A DNA stretch of 45,673 nucleotides from the NCBI GenBank assembly GCA_012729115.1, contig JAAYDR010000079.1, positions 1-45,673 on the forward strand, read 5' to 3'. The DNA comes from Clostridiales bacterium (lineage in GTDB: Bacteria > Bacillota > Clostridia > Christensenellales > Aristaeellaceae). The translations under genes and the position numbers were made by a program. Position 1 is the first letter of the stretch. Each line of letters starts with the position of its first letter. Below the pieces are notes generated by a model. It was not told where the DNA came from. It made no database searches and saw only the letters and a program-made list of their open reading frames with translations. Of this stretch, positions 17,158 through 24,021 are shown in pieces.

Positions 17158-18021
17158 TTATTGCTTAATAAAGCGTTCCAGTTCTGATGGCAGTGGACTT
17201 TCCAGTCTGACGGTTTCGCCGGTTATGGGGTGAGTAAGTTCCAGACGGTGACTGTGCAGTGCAAAGCGCCCGGGGAGTGCCGCATCCTCCTGGCCGTACA
17301 GGAAATCCCCCAGGACGGGGCAGCCCAACCAGGAGAGGTGGACGCGAATCTGATGGGTGCGGCCTGTGGAGAGCCGAAGCAGCAGAAGGCTCCGGCCATG
17401 GGCAGTCTTTAGCAGCCGGTAGTGAGTCAGGGCAGGTTTGCCGCTGCCTGATACCATTCGGCGTACGGTAGCTCCGTCGGCCTTGGCAATGGGCTCACAG
17501 ATTTCACCTCTCTCCTGGGGAGGAACGCCTTGGCATACAGCCAGGTATTCCCGCAGGAAGCCTCCGGTATGCAACATCCCCTGGAGACGTTGCTGTACAT
17601 GGGGGTTGAGGGCCACTGCCATCAGTCCGCTTGTGCCCTTGTCCAGACGATTTACCGGATGGTACACAAAACCAGGCGGGCGGCCCAGGTAGCTAAAGAG
17701 GGCGTTCTCAAGCGTGCGGCCCTCCCCCTGACGAGAGGCCACAGAAGGCAGGGGTGCGGGTTTGTCCACAATCAGCAGGCCTTCCCGATGGTAAGGCACA
17801 AGGAGAGGCAGTTCATAGGGAAGAATGGGCTGGGTTTGAATTTCCGGTATCCGGATCACCAAGGTCTGCCCCGTCCGTACCCTTGCGTCCGCATGGACTG
17901 CAAACCCGTCCAGCAACAGTTCTCCCTGGAACTTGGCCCGCTTGAACTGGCTGTAGCTCATGGCCAGGGGACCCAGGGCAAGTTTCCGCAGAAGATATCC
18001 GTCCCAGGAGGGCTGGACCAC
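17158..18021 (-). CDS. RluA-family pseudouridine synthase
   Basis: 287 residues from the first standard start. It converts uridine to pseudouridine in rRNA or tRNA; the exact site cannot be told. The catalytic motif is VNRLDKGTSGL with the essential Asp, and LSTGRTHQIRVH is the RluA-group C-terminal motif. The N-terminal S4-like segment runs from about 1-60. GTG 18021 has no Shine-Dalgarno at usable distance. Six codons upstream an ATC (18039) would give ITELSLVVQPSWDGY, the expected RluA N-terminus, with GGGAGG 8 bases before it; an in-frame stop lies just beyond. The real start is therefore probably the ATC; see findings. Confidence 0.9.
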   Translation of the reverse strand: MVQPSWDGYLLRKLALGPLAMSYSQFKRAKFQGELLLDGFAVHADARVRTGQTLVIRIPEIQTQPILPYELPLLVPYHREGLLIVDKPAPLPSVASRQGEGRTLENALFSYLGRPPGFVYHPVNRLDKGTSGLMAVALNPHVQQRLQGMLHTGGFLREYLAVCQGVPPQERGEICEPIAKADGATVRRMVSGSGKPALTHYRLLKTAHGRSLLLLRLSTGRTHQIRVHLSWLGCPVLGDFLYGQEDAALPGRFALHSHRLELTHPITGETVRLESPLPSELERFIKQ

Positions 18022-18076
18022 CAGTGATAGTTCCGTGATGCCCCCTCCCTCCCAGTCAGCGAATTACAGCGGGTTT

Positions 18077-18105
18077 ATGATAGCACATATGTTCCCCTAT
18101 TGCAA
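18077..18105 (-). promoter_or_regulatory. Promoter of the pseudouridine synthase gene
   Basis: On the minus strand TTGCAA (18105-18100) and TATCAT (18082-18077) with a 17-base spacer, putting the mRNA start near 18070. Confidence 0.55.
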
Positions 18106-18125
18106 GGGCGATTTTAAGCCGGCGG

Positions 18126-18154
18126 TTTACAAACGGCCGGCTCCATGCTATCAT
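18126..18154 (+). promoter_or_regulatory. Promoter of the ECF-kinase-Mrp operon, overlapped by an inverted repeat
   Basis: TTTACA (18126-18131) and TATCAT (18149-18154), 17-base spacer. A near-perfect inverted repeat (AGCCGGCGGTTT/AAACGGCCGGCT, 18117-18142, one mismatch) covers the -35 and could be an operator. Confidence 0.55.
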
Positions 18155-18160
18155 AGGGCC

Positions 18161-18253
18161 ATCGCAGCCTTTGGTGGATGTCATGAAGGCATCTTCCCCT
18201 TATGAAAAGGGGCGGAGGGCGCAAAATGACACCCATGAAAGGAAGATAGAAAT
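18161..18253 (+). promoter_or_regulatory. Structured 5' leader of the ECF S-component gene, type unknown
   Basis: About 93 bases between the predicted mRNA start and the ATG. It can form CCCCTT/AAGGGG (near 18196-18213) inside a longer-range pairing of TGTCAT with ATGACA. I compared it by eye with TPP, THF, preQ1 and fluoride riboswitches and it matches none, so it is only a candidate. Confidence 0.3.
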
Positions 18254-18811
18254 ATGAAAAAAGCGGATACGCTCCGCCTGACCCTGGCCGCATTGTTTGT
18301 GGCCTTGGGCTTGGTATTGCCCTTTTTAACCGGGCAAATCCCCGAAATTGGCAGTATGCTGCTGCCCATGCATCTGCCTGCACTGCTGTGCGGCTTTGTA
18401 TGTGGATGGCCCTGCGGTCTGGCGGTGGGCTTTGTGATGCCGCTGCTGCGCAGTTTGATCTTTGGCATGCCACCTTTGATGCCCACGGCCATTGCCATGG
18501 CTTTTGAGCTGGGGGCCTATGGAGCGTTGGCTGGTTTTCTGTACGAAAGGCTGCCAAAGAAGCAGACCCGTGTGTTTATGTCTCTGATTGGGGCCATGGT
18601 GGTGGGCCGCATCATATGGGGCCTGGTGAGTTGGGCTTTGGCAGCCTTGTTCCTGCCCAATGCCTTTACCTTGCCAATGTTTTTTGCCGGTGCTTTCGTG
18701 AAAGCCTGGCCGGGAATCGCGGCTCAAATCATTGCAGTGCCTCTGATTGTGATGGCTCTGGAGAAGGCAAGGCTGATTCCCCTGAACGTATGCAAAAGTA
18801 CCAATGGGTAA
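18254..18811 (+). CDS. ECF transporter S component (substrate-binding membrane subunit)
   Basis: 185 residues, about six hydrophobic helices, resembling the PF12822-type S components that bind a vitamin or similar small molecule and dock onto a shared EcfT-EcfA module. Typical features are a basic N-terminus followed by LTLAALFVALGLVLP, the loop MLLPMHLPALLCGFVCGWPCG and a conserved FELGAYG segment. No EcfA or EcfT gene is in the window, as expected for a group II system. Substrate cannot be read from the sequence; the kinase immediately downstream hints that the import is followed by phosphorylation. The ATG has GGAAG about 9 bases upstream. First gene of a five-gene operon. Confidence 0.87.
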   Translation: MKKADTLRLTLAALFVALGLVLPFLTGQIPEIGSMLLPMHLPALLCGFVCGWPCGLAVGFVMPLLRSLIFGMPPLMPTAIAMAFELGAYGALAGFLYERLPKKQTRVFMSLIGAMVVGRIIWGLVSWALAALFLPNAFTLPMFFAGAFVKAWPGIAAQIIAVPLIVMALEKARLIPLNVCKSTNG

Positions 18812-18814
18812 AGA

Positions 18815-19915
18815 GTGAAGATGTACCGTACGATACTGAAAACTCTTTTGGGGGAGACCCCATGCATGGAGCCTGTTGACGCAGTCAAACTCGTATACCA
18901 AAGTGAGTTTGGCTGCGGCCATTTGCTTGCCTTGGAGGAGGACTGCATAGCACGGATTGAAGCAGAGCTAAAGGAGAGCACATCCCAAGAAGAGGAACGT
19001 CCTTTCACAGAGATCGGGAGTGGATTGTGCCGCCTGAACCTGAGATGCCCACGGGTACGAAACCTGTCACCCAGGCTGATTGCCCGCATGATGATCCATA
19101 CTGCCCAAGAAACCCAAGGCAACCTTGCATCTTTCCTAAAGAAGCTGGACCTGCTTCGGGCCCTGTGTGAGGAGGGAACGCTGCCCTTTTCTCCTGACCA
19201 GTTGGAGAGCTATCTGTGTGATTACGCTGGGAGGGGCTACCCTCCCGTGAGTCATAGCCCTCGGTACCGGGCGGCCTATGCCCCCGCCTACCGGGTGATA
19301 TGCCGTCTGTATGGCATCAGCCTGCAGGTTGCCGAGGCTGTGGAGCAAAGGCTTCTTCAGAAGGGACGTGTTTTGCTGGTCCTGGACGGGGATTGCGGGG
19401 CTGGAAAATCCACCCTTGCCAAAGCGCTGGCCCCCCTCTGGGATGCCTCCATCATTGCCATGGATGATTTCTTTCTGCCACCGGCGCGTAAAACCTCCGA
19501 GCGTTTGGCAACTCCCGGGGGCAATGTCGATCACGAGCGCTTCAGGGCCGATGTTCTGGAGGGGCTTCTGGCCTGGCAGGAAGGGCTATCCCATGAGCCT
19601 TATACCTATCAGGCCATGGATTGGCATAAGGGCGTCTGCTTCTCCCGGGAAGTTCGGCCTTCTTCCGTTGTGTTGATTGAGGGAAGCTACAGCCAACATC
19701 CCGTCTTTGAGGACGCTTATGATAGACTCCGGCCTGTGAAAGTATTCCTTTCCGTAAGCCGCCAAGAGCAACTGCGACGCCTTAAGGCCCGAAACCCCGC
19801 TCTGTTCTCCCGCTTTCAGACGGAATGGATTCCCCTTGAAAAAGACTACTTTCGGGCATATGATATACCTGAAAAGTCAGACATCACCCTTTCTACAGAG
19901 GAGGCATGGCAATGA
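18815..19915 (+). CDS. P-loop kinase of the uridine kinase/phosphoribulokinase class with an N-terminal extra domain
   Basis: 366 residues in two parts. The N-terminal about 170 residues (KLVYQSEFGCGHLL ... HSPRYRAAYAPAYRVI) are a conserved-looking helical domain I cannot name. The C-terminal part is a kinase: Walker A DGDCGAGKSTLAKAL (about 188-200), then IIAMDDFFLPP, a metal-binding/substrate segment common to uridine kinases and type I pantothenate kinases, GGNVDHERF and VLIEGSYSQHP. It should transfer phosphate from ATP to a nucleoside, vitamin or similar alcohol. The start is GTG 18815 or ATG 18821, only 3 or 9 bases after the S-component stop. Its stop overlaps the next gene (ATGA). Confidence 0.8.
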   Translation: MKMYRTILKTLLGETPCMEPVDAVKLVYQSEFGCGHLLALEEDCIARIEAELKESTSQEEERPFTEIGSGLCRLNLRCPRVRNLSPRLIARMMIHTAQETQGNLASFLKKLDLLRALCEEGTLPFSPDQLESYLCDYAGRGYPPVSHSPRYRAAYAPAYRVICRLYGISLQVAEAVEQRLLQKGRVLLVLDGDCGAGKSTLAKALAPLWDASIIAMDDFFLPPARKTSERLATPGGNVDHERFRADVLEGLLAWQEGLSHEPYTYQAMDWHKGVCFSREVRPSSVVLIEGSYSQHPVFEDAYDRLRPVKVFLSVSRQEQLRRLKARNPALFSRFQTEWIPLEKDYFRAYDIPEKSDITLSTEEAWQ

Positions 19916-20328
19916 GGGTAGTTGTCATTGACGGCCAGGGAGGCGGCGTGGGCAAATGCCTTGTGCAGGCCTTGAAGGCTGCCTTGCCCCGGCAGGAGGT
20001 GCTGGCTTTGGGAACCAACGCGGCGGCCACTGCTGCCATGCTCAAGGCCGGGGCAGATATGGGGGCCACAGGGGAGAATGCCATCTGCTACCAATGCCAG
20101 AGAGCGGATATTATCCTGGGGGTCGTAGGTATATTGCAGGCGCATTCCATGCTGGGAGAAATCTCCCCGGCCATGGCGGCGGCGGTCAGTGCCAGCCCTG
20201 CAGAAAAGGTGCTCCTGCCCATGGAACGCTGCGGGTTGCATGTGGTTGGCGTAGGGAAGCAGACCTTGGATCAAGCCATCCAGGGAGCCGTGGTGAAGGC
20301 CCGGGAGTTGATTGAGGCCGGGAGTTGA
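19912..20328 (+). CDS. DUF3842 family protein
   Basis: 138 residues. The N-terminus MRVVVIDGQGGGVGKCLVQAL is a glycine-rich nucleotide-binding-like loop typical of DUF3842. A middle ENAICYQCQRADIILGVVGI segment and C-terminal MERCGLHVVGV follow. The two Cys of CYQC could bind metal. Function unknown. I choose ATG 19912: AGAGGAGG is 7 bases upstream and the start overlaps the kinase stop as ATGA. The ATG at 19906 sits on the Shine-Dalgarno. It lies directly before the Mrp ATPase gene. Confidence 0.85.
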   Translation: MRVVVIDGQGGGVGKCLVQALKAALPRQEVLALGTNAAATAAMLKAGADMGATGENAICYQCQRADIILGVVGILQAHSMLGEISPAMAAAVSASPAEKVLLPMERCGLHVVGVGKQTLDQAIQGAVVKARELIEAGS

Positions 20329-20365
20329 GGACCGGATCAGGATCGATTTGGAAAGGAAGAGAACC

Positions 20366-21211
20366 ATGAGCGAATGTACCCATGATTGCTCCAGTTGCGG
20401 GCAGAGCTGCGAATCCCGGACGGAGCCCCACAGCCTGCTGGAAAGGCCTCATGAGCAAAGCAGTGTTCGCAAGGTGATCGGTGTATGCAGCGGTAAGGGG
20501 GGCGTGGGTAAAAGCCTGGTCACTTCCCTGCTGGCGGTGCTGGCTCAGCGGCAGGGGGTGAAGGTGGGCATTCTGGACGCAGACATCACCGGCCCCTCCG
20601 TCCCCAGGATCTTTGGTCTTGGGGAAAGGGCAAGCGGAACCGAAACCGGCATCCTGCCCGTGAAAAGTAAAACAGGCATCGATATCATGAGCCTGAACCT
20701 GCTGCTGGATCATGACACGGATCCTGTCATCTGGAGAGGACCTGTGCTTGCGGGGGTGGTCAAGCAGTTTTGGACGGATGTTATCTGGGGCAACAAGGAT
20801 ATCCTGTTCATCGACATGCCCCCGGGTACAGGGGATGTGGTGCTCACAGCCTTTCAGAGCATCCCTGTGGACGGCATCGTACTGGTGACCACCCCCCAGG
20901 AGTTGGTGGGTATGGTAGTGGAGAAGGCCTTCAAAATGGCGGAGATGATGAATATCCCCGTCTTGGGCTTGGTGGAGAACATGAGCTATGCCCTTTGTCC
21001 GGACTGCGGGACAAAGGTGGAGTTGTTCGGGCCCAGCCGCCTTGCCGAAACCGCCCGGGCCTATGGCGTGAAGACCGCCGCCCGGCTGCCCATTGACCCC
21101 AAGTTGGCTGCTGCTTGTGACCGTGGCATGCTCGAGCTGTTTGAGGGGGATTGGCTGGACGTCCTGGCAGATGATATTGTGGACCTGCCCGCCAGGGAGG
21201 GGAAAGAATGA
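20366..21211 (+). CDS. Mrp/NBP35-family ATP-binding protein (iron-sulfur carrier)
   Basis: 281 residues of the MinD-like ParA superfamily. Deviant Walker A GKGGVGKSLVTSLLA (about 44), switch DADITGPSVPRIFGL, and LFIDMPPGTGDVVLT. The N-terminus has CTHDCSSCGQSC, and a CPDCG motif near residue 217 forms the shared metal site between subunits. Such proteins assemble and transfer Fe-S clusters as dimers in the cytoplasm. ATG 20366 follows GGAAAGGAAGAGAACC; an upstream reading from 20312 overlaps the previous gene without a site. The next gene starts on its stop codon (ATGA). Confidence 0.93.
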   Translation: MSECTHDCSSCGQSCESRTEPHSLLERPHEQSSVRKVIGVCSGKGGVGKSLVTSLLAVLAQRQGVKVGILDADITGPSVPRIFGLGERASGTETGILPVKSKTGIDIMSLNLLLDHDTDPVIWRGPVLAGVVKQFWTDVIWGNKDILFIDMPPGTGDVVLTAFQSIPVDGIVLVTTPQELVGMVVEKAFKMAEMMNIPVLGLVENMSYALCPDCGTKVELFGPSRLAETARAYGVKTAARLPIDPKLAAACDRGMLELFEGDWLDVLADDIVDLPAREGKE

Positions 21212-21702
21212 GCCAAGAAGTTAAATCCATAAGCCCTCAGGATAAAGCAAATCTGGCCCGCGCTTATTTTGAGCGGGGCTATAATTGTGCTCAGTCGGTG
21301 GCGGCTGCCTTTTCTCAGGAGATGGGGATGGAGGAAGATACCGTCCTTGGGCTGGCCAGCTCCTTTGGGGGTGGTATGGCTGGGCTTAGGCAAATGTGCG
21401 GGGCTGTCAGCGGTATGTTTCTGGTGATGGGTCACCTAAGGGGCCACTATCCCCCCGATGACCGCAAGGCCAAACAAGCCCATTATGCGATGCTCCGGGA
21501 TATAGCCAGCCAACTGGAGACCCAATATGGTTCCCTCATCTGTGCCGAGCTCCTGCAGCGGAATGACATTCAGCCCAAGCCCGATCCATCCGAACGTAAT
21601 GATGTTTACTACGCAAAGCGTCCCTGCTCCCGCTATGTGGAAGCATGCGCGAGAATCATCGCACAGGAGCTGCAGGGCATGGATAACGTGGACGGGCCAT
21701 GA
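21208..21702 (+). CDS. C_GCAxxG_C_C family protein
   Basis: 164 residues matching the C-GCAxxG-C-C family named for its conserved cysteines: GYNCAQSV (residue 27), LRQMCGAVSGMF (residue 62), LICAELLQ (residue 111) and RPCSRYVEAC (residue 137). The glycines of the SFGGGMAG segment are also present. The cysteines suggest a metal or redox centre, and members are common near electron-transfer genes in anaerobes; function is not established. It is coupled to the Mrp gene by a 4-base overlap and is the last gene of the operon. Confidence 0.9.
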   Translation: MSQEVKSISPQDKANLARAYFERGYNCAQSVAAAFSQEMGMEEDTVLGLASSFGGGMAGLRQMCGAVSGMFLVMGHLRGHYPPDDRKAKQAHYAMLRDIASQLETQYGSLICAELLQRNDIQPKPDPSERNDVYYAKRPCSRYVEACARIIAQELQGMDNVDGP

Positions 21703-21743
21703 GCTGGGGATATCGGGCTTGACGCCTTCCATTTCCGCCTTGT

Positions 21744-22325
21744 TTACTCCATCTCCATGTGGCCGTGCTTGGGCTCGCCAAGGGTGCCGCTGGCCCAGTG
21801 CCTGCGGCAGAGGCTGACGTAGCTTTCGCTGCCCCCAAGGACGATCTGCTCACCGGTTTTTACCACTTTGCCATCCACCACACGGGCGTTGCATAAAGCT
21901 TTCTTACCGCACCAGCAGATGGTTTTGACTTCTTCAATGGTGTCGGCCCAGGCCATGAGCCAAAGGCTGCCTTCAAAAAAGTTGTTCCGGAAATCAGCGC
22001 GCAGGCCGTAAGCGATGACGGGCACATTATCCTCGTCCACAATGCGCACCAAGTCCGCTACCTGGGACTTGGTGAGAAACTGGGCCTCGTCTACGATAAC
22101 GCAGTCATAATCCCGTACATTGAATGAGGCCAGGTCCTCAATGAAGTCGCACTCACAGGACAGACCGCTACGGGAGGCGATGGTGCGGTTCCCATCCCGC
22201 TGGTCCAGCCGTGGTTTGAGCATCAGCACCCGCTGGCCCCGTTCCAGATAGTTGTGCCGTACCATGATGGCATTGGCGGTTTTGCTGGAGCCCATGGCTC
22301 CGTACCGGTAGTAGAGTTTTGCCAA
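21744..22325 (-). CDS. tdk: Thymidine kinase
   Basis: 193 residues, cytoplasmic salvage enzyme that phosphorylates thymidine to dTMP. Features: P-loop YRYGAMGSSKTANAIM near the N-terminus, VIVDEAQFLT (Walker B and catalytic region), the lasso segment, and zinc ligands CWCGKKALCNARV with a later CRRH. The start is TTG 22325 with GGAGG 8 bases upstream, giving the normal MAKLYYRYG N-terminus; the open frame continues 30 codons upstream but that part has no homology-like features. Promoter at 22359-22387. Confidence 0.95.
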   Translation of the reverse strand: MAKLYYRYGAMGSSKTANAIMVRHNYLERGQRVLMLKPRLDQRDGNRTIASRSGLSCECDFIEDLASFNVRDYDCVIVDEAQFLTKSQVADLVRIVDEDNVPVIAYGLRADFRNNFFEGSLWLMAWADTIEEVKTICWCGKKALCNARVVDGKVVKTGEQIVLGGSESYVSLCRRHWASGTLGEPKHGHMEME

Positions 22326-22358
22326 TGAGTTCGCCTCCGGCTTGCTTGGTTTGATGGG

Positions 22359-22387
22359 AGCATAGCACAGGCGCTTGAAATTGTAAA
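22359..22387 (-). promoter_or_regulatory. Promoter of tdk
   Basis: On the minus strand TTTACA (22387-22382) and TATGCT (22364-22359), 17-base spacer, about 30 bases before the TTG start. Confidence 0.55.
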
Positions 22388-22489
22388 GCAGGGTAGCTTT
22401 TTGTCGAAAAAGCAAAAAACGGAGGGATCGCCGAGCCGAGGTTTGGCCAGTCCTTCTGCCATCCCTATCAGCAGGGCGACCCCTATGAA

Positions 22490-22530
22490 ACCGGAAAAGC
22501 GCGGCTTTGCATAGCGCGCGCTTTTCCGGT
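22490..22530 (-). terminator. Hairpin terminator after the peptidoglycan-binding gene
   Basis: Perfect 14-base-pair stem (22490-22503 with 22517-22530), 13-base loop, directly after the stop codon. The minus-strand tail is TTTCAT, a weak U tract. Confidence 0.6.
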
Positions 22531-22538
22531 GGGGGGTA

Positions 22539-23342
22539 CTACTTTCCAAGAATCAAAGTGTTGTAGTCCGCTTCTTTAACGGTGCCGGTCATAGCTCTGC
22601 CGGTGGCTTCCTGCCAGCCTAGAACCATCTCCTTGGTAGACTGACCGAAGTAGCCCTTTTTATCCTTGGTTCCCGTAATAAATACATCGAATCCTTTGTT
22701 GATCAGCTTGGCTTGAAGCGCTTTGACCTCCTCGCCTCGACTGCCTATGGCCAGCACGAAGGCGCTGCCCACCCGGACTTTGTTCTGGGCTTTGTTCAGG
22801 CTGGCCAGAGTCTTGCGCCCTACGATGCCATCCGCATGGAGGCCGCGTTTGGCTTGGAACTTTCGGACCGCCAACTCCGTCATGTCTCCGTACTTGCCGT
22901 CCGCGGTTCCCTTGAAATAGCCCGCTGCAGCCAGAGCTCGCTGCAGATTGACTACCCGCGGGCCGGTGCAGCCATAGTAAAGGCTCCTGGGATCCTTTGG
23001 CACAAAGGCGTTCTTTTCAGAATTGTTCGTGGTGTTGATGGCTTTGCTGCCACCCTCCAGGAGGGCTGTTAGCGTCCGATCCCCAGGTTTGCCGTCTGCC
23101 TTCAGGCCGATGGAGTTCTGGTAGCGGGATACGGCCTTTTTGGTTTCGGCGCCAAACTTGCCATCCACAGAGCCTTTGTAATATCCCTTTTGCTTTAGCG
23201 CGGTTTGCATCTGACGGACACGGTTGCTCTGCTCTCCAAAGGGGATCGTTTCGTATTTTGCAAAAGCACTTATTGCAACACTTAGAACCAGCAGCATCAT
23301 GACCATAAAACTAAGAATCCGAAGTCGTTTTTGGCGTTCCAT
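22539..23342 (-). CDS. Secreted peptidoglycan-binding repeat protein
   Basis: 267 residues with an N-terminal signal peptide (basic MERQKRLRI, hydrophobic to about residue 28, possible cut at AISAFA). Two clear PG_binding_1 repeats follow at about 33-95 and 112-172 (VRQMQTALKQKGYYKGSVDG; VVNLQRALAAAGYFKGTADG) and a third, diverged copy at about 190-265. There is no catalytic hydrolase, amidase or SpoIID domain. These repeats bind cell-wall peptidoglycan, so this is probably a wall-attached or spore-cortex-associated protein. ATG 23342 has GGAGG 8 bases upstream; the open frame extends further but without a signal. Confidence 0.88.
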   Translation of the reverse strand: MERQKRLRILSFMVMMLLVLSVAISAFAKYETIPFGEQSNRVRQMQTALKQKGYYKGSVDGKFGAETKKAVSRYQNSIGLKADGKPGDRTLTALLEGGSKAINTTNNSEKNAFVPKDPRSLYYGCTGPRVVNLQRALAAAGYFKGTADGKYGDMTELAVRKFQAKRGLHADGIVGRKTLASLNKAQNKVRVGSAFVLAIGSRGEEVKALQAKLINKGFDVFITGTKDKKGYFGQSTKEMVLGWQEATGRAMTGTVKEADYNTLILGK

Positions 23343-23630
23343 CCAGCTCGCCTCCTGCCAAGTTGATGATATGCAGTGGAATCCTGCTAATACAATAACG
23401 GTTATTTTATGGCAAATCTTCCCAAGGGTGTATTGTCTAGTATACAGAAAAACCTTGCGCTGTAAAGGTTTTTTGCTATGTGTAAGAGTTTTGTTAGGAT
23501 AATGATTGAATTTGTCATAGAAATGTTTAGAAATTGATGCAAAGTGAAACATCGTCGACCATGAAACTGGGATCAAGAAACATGGGGCTTAGTGGCAGGT
23601 GAAAAACCCGGGTTTACCACGAAGAGTGGG
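23343..23630. other. Intergenic region between the wall-binding gene and tRNA-Arg
   Basis: AT-rich, no supported gene. Holds a minus-strand promoter (TTTACA 23466-23461, TATACT 23444-23439, 16-base spacer) and a short AT-rich inverted repeat (AAAACCTT/AAGGTTTT near 23452-23474) just upstream of it. Confidence 0.5.
23439..23466 (-). promoter_or_regulatory. Promoter of the peptidoglycan-binding gene
   Basis: TTTACA and TATACT on the minus strand, 16-base spacer, about 95 bases before the start. A weaker alternative (TTGCCA/TATTAG) lies closer. Confidence 0.42.
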
Positions 23631-23659
23631 TTGAAATGGGAGAGAAGCCGTGCTATACT
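23631..23659 (+). promoter_or_regulatory. Promoter of tRNA-Arg
   Basis: TTGAAA (23631-23636) and TATACT (23654-23659), 17-base spacer, ending 16 bases before the tRNA. Confidence 0.7.
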
Positions 23660-23675
23660 GGATAGGTTCCGTTGG

Positions 23676-23750
23676 GCCTCCTTAGTTAAATGGATATAAC
23701 AGACCCCTCCTAAGGGTCAGTTGTGAGTTCGATTCTCGCAGGGGGTACCA
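23676..23750 (+). tRNA. tRNA-Arg(CCT)
   Basis: 75 bases including encoded CCA. Acceptor stem GCCTCCT/AGGGGGT, D stem GTTA/TAAC, anticodon stem GACCC/GGGTC with loop CTCCTAA (anticodon CCT, reads AGG), T loop TTCGATT. All stems pair, with G-T wobbles at the acceptor end and in the T stem. Confidence 0.96.
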
Positions 23751-23783
23751 AAACAGTAAGGTGAATGTGCCACAATCGCCGCA

Positions 23784-23819
23784 AGCAAAAGTCCCTTGAT
23801 CCGGGGACTTTTGCTTTTA
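23784..23819 (+). terminator. Terminator after tRNA-Arg
   Basis: 12-base-pair stem AGCAAAAGTCCC/GGGACTTTTGCT (23784-23795 with 23804-23815), 8-base loop, then TTTAT. Confidence 0.8.
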
Positions 23820-23912
23820 TAAGTCGCGTCATAACAGTACTCCTTCCATCATGGGATGCTCTATGATGGCATGCCTTGGTTTGGATCATCATGGTGCAGT
23901 CATAAAAAGAAC

Positions 23913-23941
23913 TTGTCATCCCCTGGATGGTTTTGTATAAT
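23913..23941 (+). promoter_or_regulatory. Promoter of the PiT phosphate transporter operon
   Basis: TTGTCA (23913-23918) and TATAAT (23936-23941), 17-base spacer, about 80 bases before the TTG start. Confidence 0.7.
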
Positions 23942-24021
23942 TATCATTGTAAACTGGGTTTGAATGCGCATATGCAGGAGAGCCCCTTTGTGATGATAAA
24001 TGGGAGAAAGAGGGGGCGGCT

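Noticed and set aside
18155-18253. Fluoride or THF riboswitch
   Set aside because: The end (AATGACACC) recalls the fluoride motif but the 5' part of the aptamer does not match; no THF core found.
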